DNA of 42,863 bases from Clostridia bacterium (GTDB lineage Bacteria; Bacillota; Clostridia; Oscillospirales; SIG627), in assembly GCA_017414535.1 (NCBI GenBank), contig JAFQMA010000033.1, positions 1-42,863 on the forward strand, read 5' to 3'. The position numbers and the translations under genes were made by a program. How positions within the stretch are numbered: the first letter of the stretch is position 1; every line of letters starts with the position of its first letter. This document shows positions 14,116 to 23,179 of the stretch, piece after piece. The notes below the pieces were generated by a model that was given only the letters and a program-made list of their open reading frames with translations, searched no databases and was not told where the DNA came from.

Positions 14116-16170
14116 ATGGCAACCATTGATATGAAACGAATCCGTAACATTGTGCTGATGGGGCACTCCGGCGCGGGCAAGACTTCTCTGGCAGAGGCAA
14201 TGCTGTATCTGGCAGGCGGAAGCGACCGTCTCGGCAAGGTCCCCGAGGGCAATACGGTTTTTGATTTTGATCCCGAAGCGATCCGCAGAAAGATCTCCGT
14301 TCAGTCTTCTCAGGCTCCCATGCTCTGGAAGGACGTGAAGATCAACGTGTTGGATACCCCCGGTTACCCCGGCTTTACCGGCGAGGTCTCTCAGGCCGTA
14401 CGCGTGGCAGACAGTGCCATCATCGTGGTGGATGCCAAGGCAGGCATTGAGGTGGGTACGGAGCTGGCTTGGGATAAGGCTGAGGAGGCAGGACTGCCCA
14501 AGGCTATCTTTATCAACAAGTTCGACGATAACGAGGCGCGCTTTGCCAAGCTGCTCAACGCTCTGCACGAGGAATTCGGCCGCTCCATCTGTCCCATCAC
14601 CATTCCCATGGTGCAGGACGGTGAGGTGAAGGGTGCTATCGATCTGGTGCACATGGAGGCACACAGCTTCGACGATAAGGGAACCCATCACGTGCTTCCC
14701 ATTCCCGAGGAGAGCCAGCCCGCCGTGGATGAATTCCGCGAAATGCTGCTGGAGGCCGTGGCAGGCACTGACGAGGCATTGATGAATAAGTACTTCGGCG
14801 GCGAGGAGATCACCTATATGGAGATCTACAACGCCGTTCACGAGGGCATCATCCACGGTGATATCGTGCCCTGCTTCTGCGGCTGTGCCACCAAGCTCTG
14901 GGGCGTTTGGACCCTCTTGAACTCCATTGCCGAGTCCTTCCCTCGCCACAGTGCCAAGGGTGCGGAGACCTCTCCCGACGGAGCTGACGTGGAGATCCAG
15001 CCCGAGGGTGCCCCCGCCATCTTTATCTACAAGACCATCGCCGATCCTTTTGTCGGCAAGATGAGCTTCTTCAAGGTCATGAACGGTACCGTGAAGGGAG
15101 ACCTCTCTCTGAAGAATGCCCGCACGGGTGATACGGAAAAGCTGGGCAAGATCTACACCGTCAAGGGCAAGACTCAGACCGAGGTGCCCGAGCTTGCCTG
15201 CGGTGATATCGGTATGGTGGCAAAGCTTTCCGCCTCCACCGGTGACACCCTGTCCTGGACGGGCGATGCCGCCTACAAGGGCAGTGAGTATCCCTTGCCC
15301 TTCTACGTAAAATCCCTTTCTCCCAAGGCGAAGGGAGACGAGGACAAGATCTCCTCTGCCGTTACCAGACTTCTGGATGAGGATATGACCTTGAAATACG
15401 AGGTCAACCGCGAAACGGGCCAGATGCTTCTGTCGGGTCTGGGCGGCACCCATTTGGAGAACACCCTCGCTAAGATGAAGACCCGCTACGGCGTGGAGGT
15501 AGTGCTGGGAGAAAAGAAGATCGCCTACCGCGAGACTATTCGTAAGTCCTGCAAGGTAGAAGGCAAGCACAAGAAGCAGTCCGGCGGTCACGGTCAGTAC
15601 GGTCACGTGAAGATCGAGTTCTCTCCCGGAGAGGGCGAGGGACTGACCTTTACCGAATCCATCTTCGGCGGAAGCGTTCCCAAGAACTTCCATCCCGCCG
15701 TTGAAAAGGGACTGCAGGAATGCATGTCTAAGGGCGTTCTGGCGGGTTTCCCCGTGGTTGGCCTTGCCGCCAATCTCTACGACGGCTCCTATCACGACGT
15801 GGACTCCTCCGAAATGGCCTTTAAGACGGCCGCAGGCATTGCCTTCCGTGACGGTCTGCCCCAGTGCGCTCCCGTGATTCTGGAGCCCGTGGGTAAGCTG
15901 CGCGTGTTCATTCCCGATTCCCAGATGGGTGACGTCATCGGCGACCTCAATAAGCGTCGCGGCAAGATCATGGGTATGGATCAGGATGAAAAGAAGCGCG
16001 GCTGGAGTATCGTAGATGCCGAGGTTCCCGAGGCTGAAATGGCTGACTACGTTCACGCCCTTCGCGCCATCAGTCAGGGCAGAGCAAGCTTTACCTACTA
16101 TTTCGATCATTATGAGGAATGCCCTTCAGGCGTTGCCGAAAAGATCATTGCCGAGGCAGCCAAAGCATAA
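14116..16170 (+). CDS. Elongation factor G-like GTPase (FusA2/EF-G2-type)
   Basis: Translational GTPase paralogue of 684 residues with the five-domain EF-G plan. G1 is GHSGAGKT (16-23), G3 is DTPGYPGF (80-87) and G4 is NKFD (134-137). In canonical EF-G, G3 reads DTPGH and its histidine activates water for GTP hydrolysis; here it is tyrosine (Y84), and the switch I RGIT is RKIS. Both changes are typical of the EF-G-like subfamily of unclear role rather than the main fusA. There is no separate evidence of ribosome rescue or tetracycline protection. I chose the ATG at 14116 because AGAGGAGG is just upstream; an in-frame ATG at 14065 lies in the promoter leader. Tandem promoters and a GNRA-loop terminator bracket the gene. 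Confidence 0.93.
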   Translation: MATIDMKRIRNIVLMGHSGAGKTSLAEAMLYLAGGSDRLGKVPEGNTVFDFDPEAIRRKISVQSSQAPMLWKDVKINVLDTPGYPGFTGEVSQAVRVADSAIIVVDAKAGIEVGTELAWDKAEEAGLPKAIFINKFDDNEARFAKLLNALHEEFGRSICPITIPMVQDGEVKGAIDLVHMEAHSFDDKGTHHVLPIPEESQPAVDEFREMLLEAVAGTDEALMNKYFGGEEITYMEIYNAVHEGIIHGDIVPCFCGCATKLWGVWTLLNSIAESFPRHSAKGAETSPDGADVEIQPEGAPAIFIYKTIADPFVGKMSFFKVMNGTVKGDLSLKNARTGDTEKLGKIYTVKGKTQTEVPELACGDIGMVAKLSASTGDTLSWTGDAAYKGSEYPLPFYVKSLSPKAKGDEDKISSAVTRLLDEDMTLKYEVNRETGQMLLSGLGGTHLENTLAKMKTRYGVEVVLGEKKIAYRETIRKSCKVEGKHKKQSGGHGQYGHVKIEFSPGEGEGLTFTESIFGGSVPKNFHPAVEKGLQECMSKGVLAGFPVVGLAANLYDGSYHDVDSSEMAFKTAAGIAFRDGLPQCAPVILEPVGKLRVFIPDSQMGDVIGDLNKRRGKIMGMDQDEKKRGWSIVDAEVPEAEMADYVHALRAISQGRASFTYYFDHYEECPSGVAEKIIAEAAKA

Positions 16171-16178
16171 GACCGATT

Positions 16179-16215
16179 TGCCCGGGAGACCGCAAGGTCT
16201 CTTGGGCATTTTTTT
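16179..16215 (+). terminator. Terminator after the EF-G-like gene
   Basis: A 13-bp stem (16179-16191 with 16196-16208, two G-U pairs) closed by a GCAA tetraloop and followed by seven T. Confidence 0.92.
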
Positions 16216-16241
16216 ACTTTCTCCGTTTTTTGAGAAAAAAC

Positions 16242-16270
16242 TTGCAAGATAGACTTCTTTGAGTTATAAT
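16242..16270 (+). promoter_or_regulatory. Promoter of the DUF6472-proBAC operon
   Basis: TTGCAA (16242-16247), 17-base spacer, perfect TATAAT (16265-16270). Confidence 0.75.
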
Positions 16271-16304
16271 GAAGGGTAAAGTATCAAGTGAGGGGATGAA
16301 AAGC

Positions 16305-16490
16305 ATGGATCGGAATACCGGAAATTGCGAGGATTGCCTCTATTTTGACGTGGACGAGGAAACAGACGAGGAGATTTGCACCATGGAGCTGGACGAGGAC
16401 GAGATGGAGCGCCTTGTGGCGGGCCGCTATCCCACCTGCCCCTACTTCCGTTTCTACGACGAATACAAATTGGTACAAAAGCAGAATTAG
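16305..16490 (+). CDS. Small acidic four-cysteine protein (DUF6472-like)
   Basis: Protein of 61 residues with four cysteines: C8-x2-C11 (NCEDC), C25 (EEICTME) and C45 (TCPYF), so it probably binds one metal ion. The LDEDEM and CPYFRFYDEY stretches match a small clostridial protein family that I recall as DUF6472, whose function is unknown. AGGGG (16291-16295) is nine bases before the ATG at 16305; the ATG at 16296 directly abuts it and is less likely. It is the first gene of the proline operon, ending 12 bases before proB, which may be chance or may indicate regulation of that pathway. Confidence 0.75.
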   Translation: MDRNTGNCEDCLYFDVDEETDEEICTMELDEDEMERLVAGRYPTCPYFRFYDEYKLVQKQN

Positions 16491-16502
16491 AGAGGAAATA
16501 AA

Positions 16503-17279
16503 ATGCGAATCGTTATTAAGGTAGGTACGTCTACCCTGGCTCACGCTACGGGCAGACTGAATATCCGCCGTGTGGAGGAGATGTGTAAGGTCATCTCCGA
16601 TCTGAAAAACTGCGGTCACGAGGTGATCCTCGTGTCCTCCGGCGCCATCGGCATGGGCGTGGGTAAGCTGAATTTGGGCAGTCGCCCCGAGGATATTCCC
16701 ACCAAGCAGGCCGCCGCCGCTGTGGGGCAGTGCGAGCTGATGTACACCTACGATAAGCTCTTCTCCGAATATCACCACACCGTCGCGCAGATCCTTTTGA
16801 CCGGCTACGACGTGCGCGGAGAGGAGAGCCATGCTCACTTTTGCAATACGCTCTCCCGTCTTCTGGAGCTGGGTGCCCTTCCCATCATCAACGAAAACGA
16901 TACCGTTGCCACCGAAGAGATCGTCATCGGTGATAACGACTCTTTGGCCGCCATCGTGGCCGTGTCTGCGGGGGCGGATCTCTTGATCCTTCTGTCCGAT
17001 ATCGACGGTCTCTTTACCGCTGATCCCCATTCCTCGGCCGATGCTACTCTCATTCCGGAGGTGCGTGTGATCGATCAGTCCGTCCTTTCATTGGGCGGCG
17101 GTCATGGCTCTGCCCTGGGGACGGGCGGCATGGCAACTAAGCTTCACGCCGCAGAAATGGCTACCGCCGCAGGCTGTGATATGGTCATTGCCAACGGGAA
17201 GGATCCCGACGTTCTGTACGACATTGTGGCAGGAAAAAAGGTAGGCACTCGCTTTCTTGCGAAAGGAAACTTAAAATGA
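16503..17279 (+). CDS. proB: Glutamate 5-kinase
   Basis: First enzyme of proline synthesis: phosphorylates glutamate to glutamyl-5-phosphate in the cytoplasm. The 258-residue protein is only the amino-acid-kinase domain, starting [12 protein letters not shown], with VSSGAIGMG near residue 42, INENDTVA near residue 132 and the [15 protein letters not shown] segment near residue 208. The C-terminal PUA domain of the E. coli enzyme (367 residues) is absent, as in many Firmicutes, which may alter feedback inhibition by proline. AGAGGAAA precedes the ATG. The stop overlaps the proA start by four bases (ATGA). Confidence 0.96.
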   Translation: MRIVIKVGTSTLAHATGRLNIRRVEEMCKVISDLKNCGHEVILVSSGAIGMGVGKLNLGSRPEDIPTKQAAAAVGQCELMYTYDKLFSEYHHTVAQILLTGYDVRGEESHAHFCNTLSRLLELGALPIINENDTVATEEIVIGDNDSLAAIVAVSAGADLLILLSDIDGLFTADPHSSADATLIPEVRVIDQSVLSLGGGHGSALGTGGMATKLHAAEMATAAGCDMVIANGKDPDVLYDIVAGKKVGTRFLAKGNLK

Positions 17280-18526
17280 AAGAAACAAGCACCATCTTGA
17301 GAGAAGCCAAGGAAGCCTCTTTGGTGATCAATCTTCTCTCCGATGAGGAGAAAAATCGCGCCCTTGCCGCCATGGCGGAGGAGCTTTTGAAGGCGGAAGG
17401 GGAGATCCTTTCCGAAAACGAAAAGGATCTGAAGGCGGCCAAGGACAGTGTTTCCGCCGTCATGCTGGACAGACTCCGTCTGACCTCCGCCCGCATCGCA
17501 GGGATGGCCGACGGCATCCGCCAGCTCATCGCCCTGCCCGATCCCGCAGGAAGGATCCTGTCCGAAACGACTCGTCCCAACGGCCTTGTGATCCGCAAGG
17601 TCTCCCGTCCGCTGGGTGTGGTGGGCATCATTTACGAATCCCGTCCCAACGTGACAAGCGACGCTGCTGCCCTTGCCTTGAAGAGCGGTAACGCCTGTGT
17701 GCTCCGCGGCGGTAAGGAGGCCTATCGCTCAAGCTCTGCCATCGTGCAGGCCATGCAGCACGGTCTTGCCCGTCTCGGTCTGCCTGAGGCCGCCGTTTCT
17801 CTGATTGAGGATACCACGAGGCAAAGTGCCAACGAAATGATGCGTGCCGAGGGTCTGATCGATATGCTGATCCCCCGCGGCGGTGCGGGCCTGATCCGCG
17901 CCTGCGTGGAAAATGCCACCGTTCCCTGTATTCATACGGGTACGGGCATCTGCCATGTTTACGTGGACGGTGCGGCCGACGTGGAAAAAGCACTGGCTAT
18001 CGTGCACAATGCCAAGACCAGCCGTCCCTCTGTTTGCAACGCCTGCGAGGTGTGCCTCGTTTCCAAGGAGATCGCTCCCGTCTTTCTGCCCCGTTTGTAT
18101 GAAAAGCTGGTAACGGAAAGGGAGGAGAATCCCGTCGCTCTGCGTCTTTGCCCCGAGGCGGGAAGGATCATTCCCGGCGAACCTGCGGGCGAGGCGGATT
18201 TTGATACGGAATTTCTGGACTATATTCTGGCCGTGCGTGTGGTGGAGAACGTGAAGGAGGCCTGTCGTCACATCCGCGCCCATTCCACGGGTCATTCCGA
18301 AGCCATCGTTACCGAAAATAACGAGACCGCCGCTTACTTTACCTCCCATGTGGACAGTGCCGCCGTTTACGTGAACGCCTCCACCCGCTTTACCGATGGC
18401 GGCGAATTCGGCCTCGGCTGTGAAATGGGAATTTCCACCCAGAAGCTTCACGCCCGCGGCCCCATGGGTCTGGAGGAGCTTTGCACCTATCAATACATCG
18501 TTACCGGCAACGGTACGGTTCGTTAA
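17276..18526 (+). CDS. proA: Glutamate-5-semialdehyde dehydrogenase (gamma-glutamyl phosphate reductase)
   Basis: Second enzyme of proline synthesis: NADPH-dependent reduction of glutamyl-5-phosphate to the semialdehyde. The 416-residue length is standard. The catalytic cysteine is in [10 protein letters not shown] near residue 255; the [20 protein letters not shown] stretch near residue 122 and IPRGGAGLI near residue 200 are family hallmarks. Translationally coupled to proB by a four-base overlap and followed by proC ten bases later. Confidence 0.97.
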   Translation: MKETSTILREAKEASLVINLLSDEEKNRALAAMAEELLKAEGEILSENEKDLKAAKDSVSAVMLDRLRLTSARIAGMADGIRQLIALPDPAGRILSETTRPNGLVIRKVSRPLGVVGIIYESRPNVTSDAAALALKSGNACVLRGGKEAYRSSSAIVQAMQHGLARLGLPEAAVSLIEDTTRQSANEMMRAEGLIDMLIPRGGAGLIRACVENATVPCIHTGTGICHVYVDGAADVEKALAIVHNAKTSRPSVCNACEVCLVSKEIAPVFLPRLYEKLVTEREENPVALRLCPEAGRIIPGEPAGEADFDTEFLDYILAVRVVENVKEACRHIRAHSTGHSEAIVTENNETAAYFTSHVDSAAVYVNASTRFTDGGEFGLGCEMGISTQKLHARGPMGLEELCTYQYIVTGNGTVR

Positions 18527-18536
18527 GGAGTTTTTT

Positions 18537-19334
18537 ATGAAGATCGGATTTATCGGCACCGGCAATATGGGTGCAGCACTGGCAAGAGCTGCCGCCCGCG
18601 CCGAAGGCGAAAAGAAATTTTATCTGGCAGATTTTGATGCCGCCAAGGCCGCCTCTCTTGCTGAAGAGCTGGGTGGCACCGTGGGGGATAACCTGACTCT
18701 TTGCCGCGAATGTGATTTCGTTTTCTTGGGCGTGAAGCCGCAGGTTCTGCCTCAGCTTTTGGCGGAGATCGCACCCGTCGCCCGTGAAAGAGAAGGGAAG
18801 ATCACCTTTATCTCCATGGCTGCAGGGGTCAATACCGCCGCTATTCTTGCCACTTTGGGAGAGGGCGCCTCTCTCATCCGCATCATGCCCAATACCCCCG
18901 TTTTGGTGGGGGAGGGCGTCATCGTTTATCACGCCGTAAACGTTTCCGAGGAGAAGGAGGCTGCCTTCTGCGCTATGCTCTCCCGTGCAGGTCTCGTGGA
19001 AAGGCTGGAGGAGGGAAAGATCGATGCCGCCAGCGCGCTTCACGGTTGCGGCCCTGCCTTTGTGTATCTTTTCATTGAAGCATTGGCCGACGGCGGTGTG
19101 GATTGCGGTCTGCCCCGTGACAAGGCCCTTCGCTTCGCCGCCCAGACCGTTCGCGGTGCCGCCCAAATGGTGCTGGAAACCGGCCGTCACCCCGGCGAAT
19201 TGAAGGATGCGGTGTGCAGTCCCGGCGGTACCACCATTGAGGGTGTTCGCGCTCTGGAGGAGGCGGGCTTCCGCGGCGCCGCCATGGATGCGGTGCTGGC
19301 CGCCTACGAAAAGACCTTGGCGCTGGGAAAATAA
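18537..19334 (+). CDS. proC: Pyrroline-5-carboxylate reductase
   Basis: Last enzyme of proline synthesis: reduces pyrroline-5-carboxylate to proline with NAD(P)H. The 265-residue protein starts with the Rossmann motif IGFIGTGNMGAAL; FLGVKPQ near residue 64, MPNTPVLVGEG near residue 119 and the C-terminal SPGGTTIEGVRALEEAGFR signature near residue 225 are diagnostic. AAGGAG is six bases before the ATG at 18537; the longer open frame upstream overlaps proA and is not coding. This completes a proB-proA-proC operon. Confidence 0.97.
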   Translation: MKIGFIGTGNMGAALARAAARAEGEKKFYLADFDAAKAASLAEELGGTVGDNLTLCRECDFVFLGVKPQVLPQLLAEIAPVAREREGKITFISMAAGVNTAAILATLGEGASLIRIMPNTPVLVGEGVIVYHAVNVSEEKEAAFCAMLSRAGLVERLEEGKIDAASALHGCGPAFVYLFIEALADGGVDCGLPRDKALRFAAQTVRGAAQMVLETGRHPGELKDAVCSPGGTTIEGVRALEEAGFRGAAMDAVLAAYEKTLALGK

Positions 19335-19345
19335 AAAACTGCAAT

Positions 19346-19380
19346 AAAAAATGCTTTGGCACATTGCCAAAGCATTTTTT
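19346..19380. terminator. Bidirectional terminator between proC and vanY
   Basis: Perfect 16-bp inverted repeat (19346-19361 with 19365-19380), core TGCTTTGGCA, flanked by A and T runs; serves both convergent operons. Confidence 0.93.
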
Positions 19381-19386
19381 GTTTCG

Positions 19387-20562
19387 TTATTCGTCGTAGC
19401 CGCGGTACTTGCTGTCAATGCCGAAATAATCCTCCATGGTGATCCAGTCACCGTTGTTATAGAGCTTTTCGGCCAGCTCCTTGCCTACGTAGCGGAAATG
19501 CCAGGATTCGTAAATGTAACCCGTCTCGTCGGTCTTTCCCTCGGGATAGCGGAGAATGAAGCCGTATTCGTGGGCGTGCTCGGAAAGCCAAGCCAGCGCC
19601 GCCGCAAATTTCGGCTCCTTTGCCTCCTCGGAATCGCTGGTAAGAACGTCCATGGCAAGTCCCGATTGGTGTTCGGAATGGCCGGGCCTTGCGGAATAGG
19701 TCAGGGCTTCCTGCAGTCCGTCACGGGCTACGTAGCCGTTAAAAATGTAGTTCTGATCGTTCCAGTTGCGGGATGCGCTTTTGATGGTGACGGTGTGGCC
19801 GGCCTTTGCGGCCGCCTGTTGCATGGCACGGAAGGCGGTCATGGTGTTCTCATCCACGGAACGGGTGGTGTTGTAGTCCTTGGGAAGGGAATAGCTTTTG
19901 TTGGCGATAAGGTAGCCGTCCACCTTGGCAATGCCGTCCTCAATGACCAGCTCAAAGCCCTTGGAGGTCTTGTAAACGCCGTCTACCATTTTGCCGTTCT
20001 CGTCAAAGGGCGTTGCCATCACCGTCAGGGTGAAGGGGAAGGTAGCTGTATTACCTGCGCTGTCTGCGGTAAAGTAGCTGAGCTTGTATTCCCCCGCCTT
20101 TTTGAGATCGTATTCACCCTGTACGGACACAGCCAGCCGCTCGCCGCTGTTATCCGTGGCGGTGATCCCCTCCAGAAGATCGAGGGTCTCGCCCACCGTC
20201 AGGCTCAGATCCTTACCTCCTGCAATGACGGGAGGTACGTTGTCGTAAAATTCCAGCGTCAGGGTCTCCTCCACCACCTTGCCCAGGCGGGTCTTGATGC
20301 GGAAGGTCACCACTCTTGTACTTGCCTTCACCGATTCAAAGGTCTCCTCCTCGTTGAGAAGCTGACCGTATTTTACTTCTTTGACAAGACTGGTGAGAGA
20401 CACCTTTTCTCCTACGGGGAAGCGGGTGTGATCCGTCAGTACCACCACGGGCTTCTGAAGAAGGAAGAGGGCCGCTGCGACGATGATCGCAAGAATCAAA
20501 ATCCCCAGAATGACGGTGGCAGGATGAACTCTGCGTCTGCTTTTCGTTTTTCTTTTCGTCAT
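19387..20562 (-). CDS. VanY-type D-alanyl-D-alanine carboxypeptidase with N-terminal anchor and Ig-like region
   Basis: Cell-wall peptidase of 391 residues that would trim the terminal D-Ala from peptidoglycan pentapeptides outside the membrane. An N-terminal basic stretch and one transmembrane helix (about 16-35) anchor it; residues about 95-185 look like a bacterial Ig-like or cadherin-like repeat (DNVPPVIAGGKDLSLTVG onward). The C-terminal VanY/M15 domain has the zinc ligands H298 and D305 in HSEHQSGLAMDV, and E352 and H355 in ESWHFRYVG. The start (20560-20562) overlaps the galE stop by four bases (ATGA on the minus strand). No vancomycin-resistance genes are present, so this is a housekeeping wall enzyme. 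Confidence 0.93.
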   Translation of the reverse strand: MTKRKTKSRRRVHPATVILGILILAIIVAAALFLLQKPVVVLTDHTRFPVGEKVSLTSLVKEVKYGQLLNEEETFESVKASTRVVTFRIKTRLGKVVEETLTLEFYDNVPPVIAGGKDLSLTVGETLDLLEGITATDNSGERLAVSVQGEYDLKKAGEYKLSYFTADSAGNTATFPFTLTVMATPFDENGKMVDGVYKTSKGFELVIEDGIAKVDGYLIANKSYSLPKDYNTTRSVDENTMTAFRAMQQAAAKAGHTVTIKSASRNWNDQNYIFNGYVARDGLQEALTYSARPGHSEHQSGLAMDVLTSDSEEAKEPKFAAALAWLSEHAHEYGFILRYPEGKTDETGYIYESWHFRYVGKELAEKLYNNGDWITMEDYFGIDSKYRGYDE

Positions 20563-21551
20563 TTGTTCATGTATCTCCAGCCATCTCGGCACATATCTTC
20601 AATGCCGTATTTTGCTTTCCAGCCGAGGAGCTTTTCTGCCTTTTCCGTGTCGGCGTAGCAGCTGGCGATGTCGCCTGCTCTGCGGGGAGCGATCTTATAG
20701 TTGACCTTCACGCCGCTCTCCTTCTCAAAGGCGCGGACCAGCTCCAGCACGCTGGTACCGCGGGAGGTACCGAGGTTCACCGTTTCTACACCCTTGTGTG
20801 CGGCGGCAAAATCAAGCGCCTTCAGGTGGCCCAGTGCCAGATCCACCACGTGGATATAGTCTCTTACGCCCGTTCCGTCCGGGGTGTCGTAATCGTTACC
20901 GAAGACGGAGAGGCAGGGGAGCATGCCTACGGCCACTCTGGCAATATAGGGGAAAAGGTTGTTGGGAATACCGCTGGGATTCTCGCCGATCAGCCCGGAG
21001 GGATGCGCACCGATGGGATTGAAGTAGCGAAGCAGCACCACGCTCCATTCGGGGTCGGATACGGTCAGATCGGAAAGGATCTGCTCCAGCATCAGCTTGG
21101 TACGGCCGTAGGGGTTCGTGGCGCTTGTGGGCATATCCTCCTTGAAGGGGACGGTGTTATTCATACCGTACACCGTAGCACTGGAGGAGAAGACCATGGT
21201 CTTGCATCCCGCCTCGCGCATGACGTCGCAAAGGATCAGGGTGCCGGTGATGTTGTTGTGATAGTATTCCAGAGGGATCTGTACGCTTTCGCCCACAGCC
21301 TTGAGTCCCGCAAAGTGGATCACAGCTTCGATCTTATGCTCGGAAAAAACGGAACGAAGCGCTTCCTTATCACGGATGTCCGCCTTGTAAAAGATGGGAC
21401 GGGTGCCGCTGATGGTGCAAATATCGTCCAGCACGGTCTCGGAGGAGTTGGAAAGGTTATCAACGATGACTACCTCGTGTCCCGTCTTTTGTAATTCAAC
21501 AACGGTGTGGGAACCGATAAAGCCCGTGCCGCCGGTAACTAAGATTTTCAT
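20559..21551 (-). CDS. galE: UDP-glucose 4-epimerase
   Basis: NAD-dependent short-chain dehydrogenase of 330 residues that interconverts UDP-glucose and UDP-galactose, feeding galactose use and wall or capsule polymers. The NAD motif GGTGFIG starts at residue 7, SSSATVYG near residue 122 supplies the catalytic serine or threonine, and YGRTK near residue 147 supplies the Tyr-Lys pair. FNPIGAHPSG and the GVRDYIHVVDLA stretch are typical of GalE. AAAGGAG precedes the ATG. It lies between a DUF1846 gene (14-base gap) and vanY (overlap), implying a supply role for envelope polymers. Confidence 0.96.
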   Translation of the reverse strand: MKILVTGGTGFIGSHTVVELQKTGHEVVIVDNLSNSSETVLDDICTISGTRPIFYKADIRDKEALRSVFSEHKIEAVIHFAGLKAVGESVQIPLEYYHNNITGTLILCDVMREAGCKTMVFSSSATVYGMNNTVPFKEDMPTSATNPYGRTKLMLEQILSDLTVSDPEWSVVLLRYFNPIGAHPSGLIGENPSGIPNNLFPYIARVAVGMLPCLSVFGNDYDTPDGTGVRDYIHVVDLALGHLKALDFAAAHKGVETVNLGTSRGTSVLELVRAFEKESGVKVNYKIAPRRAGDIASCYADTEKAEKLLGWKAKYGIEDMCRDGWRYMNK

Positions 21552-21565
21552 TAATTGCTCCTTTC

Positions 21566-23056
21566 TCAGTTGTGAAACAGTTTTTTGGTCTGATATTCGG
21601 GATCGCAGGTCAGGTTCATGCCCAGTTTACGGAAGGTGCCCGCATCTACCTCGGTGAGGATCACCGTGGAATGGACTTCGCACCCGCGCAGCTGAGGAAG
21701 CTGTTCGATTGCCTTCTTGGCGTTTTCGTCGTGCACCGCCGCAATGGACAGAGCAATGAGGATCTCGTTGGTGTGAAGTCTGGGATTGTGGTTGCCCAGA
21801 TTTTTGATCTTCAATTCCTGTACGGGCTCAATGACCTCGGGGGAGATCAGATCCGTCTCCTTGTCGATGCCGGCCAGCGCCTTCAGTGCGTTGAGCAGAA
21901 GTGCGGAGGAGGCCCCCAGCAAGTTGGAGGTCTTTCCTACCACCACCCGACCGTCTGCCAGAAGCAGGCTGGCGGCGGGCTGTCCCGTTTCTTCTTTTTT
22001 GTCTCTTGCCACCTGGGCAAAGCCGCGATCTTCGGGGGAAATGCCCGCTTGCGTCATGAGGAGCTTTAATTTTGAAATAGCCGCGTCGACGGAAAGTCCC
22101 TTGCGTTTATCACACAGTGCCGTATAGAAGCGGCGGATGATCTCCCGCTTGGAGGCGGTGCGGCAGGCCTCGTCGCTTATAATGCAGTGACCCACCATAT
22201 TTACGCCCATATCCGTGGGGGATTGGTAGGGGGAGGAGCCGTAGATCTTTTCAAACATAGCCCGTACCACGGGGAAGATCTCTACGTCGCGGTTATAGTT
22301 GACTGCGGTCTCTCCGTAGGCCTCCAGATGAAAGGGGTCCAGCATATTCACGTCGTTCAGGTCGGCGGTAGCCGCCTCGTACGCCAGATTGACAGGGTGA
22401 TTGAGGGGCAGGTTCCACACGGGGAAGGTCTCAAATTTTGCATATCCCGCCTTCACGCCGTTTTTGTTTTCATGATAGAGCTGGGAAAGGCAAACGGCCA
22501 TTTTCCCGCTGCCGGGACCGGGGGCTGTGACTACCACCAGACTTCGTTCGGTCTCGATGTATTCGTTCTTGCCGTAGCCCTCGTCGCTGACGATCTTCTG
22601 AATATCGTCGGGGTAGCCCTCAATGGTGTAGTGGCGGTAAACGGGAATGCCGAGGCGCTCCAGCTTTTCCTGAAATTTTATGGCAGAGCCCTGAGAATTG
22701 AAGCGGGTCAGCACCACGCTTCCCACCAAAAGGCCACAGCCTCGGAAGGCATCGATGAGGCGGAGGGTATCCTGATCGTAGGTGATGCCAAGATCGCCTC
22801 TGACCTTGTTTTTCTCAATGTCGTAGGCGTTGACCACCAGAACGATCTCAGCCTCGTCCTTCAGCTGCATGAGCATGCGGATCTTACTGTCAGGCTGAAA
22901 GCCCGGCAGTACGCGGGATGCGTGAAAATCGTCGAAAAGCTTTCCGCCGAATTCCAGATACAATTTGCCGCCGAACTGTCCGATCCTCTCCTTGATATGG
23001 CGGGACTGCAGGTGCAGATAGCGGTCGTTGTCAAAGCCGTTATTTAAGATGCTCAT
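21566..23056 (-). CDS. DUF1846 family protein
   Basis: Protein of 496 residues belonging to the DUF1846 family, whose members are about 490-510 residues long and known from structure but without an agreed reaction. Visible conserved blocks are YLEFGGKLFDD (33-43), HASRVLPGF, VTAPGPGSGKMAVC (about 180-193, resembling a nucleotide-binding loop) and PTDMGVNMVG (near residue 281). The latter GSGK looks like a P-loop remnant and suggests nucleotide use, which is inference. AGGAG lies eight bases before the ATG. It is the first gene of a three-gene operon with galE and vanY. Confidence 0.92.
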   Translation of the reverse strand: MSILNNGFDNDRYLHLQSRHIKERIGQFGGKLYLEFGGKLFDDFHASRVLPGFQPDSKIRMLMQLKDEAEIVLVVNAYDIEKNKVRGDLGITYDQDTLRLIDAFRGCGLLVGSVVLTRFNSQGSAIKFQEKLERLGIPVYRHYTIEGYPDDIQKIVSDEGYGKNEYIETERSLVVVTAPGPGSGKMAVCLSQLYHENKNGVKAGYAKFETFPVWNLPLNHPVNLAYEAATADLNDVNMLDPFHLEAYGETAVNYNRDVEIFPVVRAMFEKIYGSSPYQSPTDMGVNMVGHCIISDEACRTASKREIIRRFYTALCDKRKGLSVDAAISKLKLLMTQAGISPEDRGFAQVARDKKEETGQPAASLLLADGRVVVGKTSNLLGASSALLLNALKALAGIDKETDLISPEVIEPVQELKIKNLGNHNPRLHTNEILIALSIAAVHDENAKKAIEQLPQLRGCEVHSTVILTEVDAGTFRKLGMNLTCDPEYQTKKLFHN

Positions 23057-23092
23057 AATGAGGCTCCTGTCCTTTTTCCATAATTACATTTC

Positions 23093-23121
23093 ATTATAGT
23101 ATAAATTTTTCTTCATTTCAA
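23093..23121 (-). promoter_or_regulatory. Promoter of the DUF1846-galE-vanY operon
   Basis: Minus-strand TTGAAA (23116-23121), 17-base spacer, perfect TATAAT (23093-23098). Confidence 0.75.
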
Positions 23122-23131
23122 CAGGAAAAAC

Positions 23132-23164
23132 AAAAAAAGAAAGGATTTTTTTGTCCTTTCTTTT
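23132..23164 (-). terminator. Terminator after the lactate/malate dehydrogenase gene
   Basis: Stem of 11 bp (23135-23145 with 23154-23164), AT-rich, with a T run on the minus strand to 23132. Confidence 0.7.
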
Positions 23165-23179
23165 CTCTTTTTTGTCCTT

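Noticed and set aside
14089..16110. A 673-codon open frame on the minus strand opposite the EF-G-like gene
   Set aside because: It mirrors the coding frame of the real gene, has no ribosome site or family motif, and results from biased third positions.
19387..20562. Vancomycin resistance cluster
   Set aside because: vanY-type peptidase only; no vanH, vanA-type ligase, vanX or two-component genes. It is an ordinary wall carboxypeptidase.
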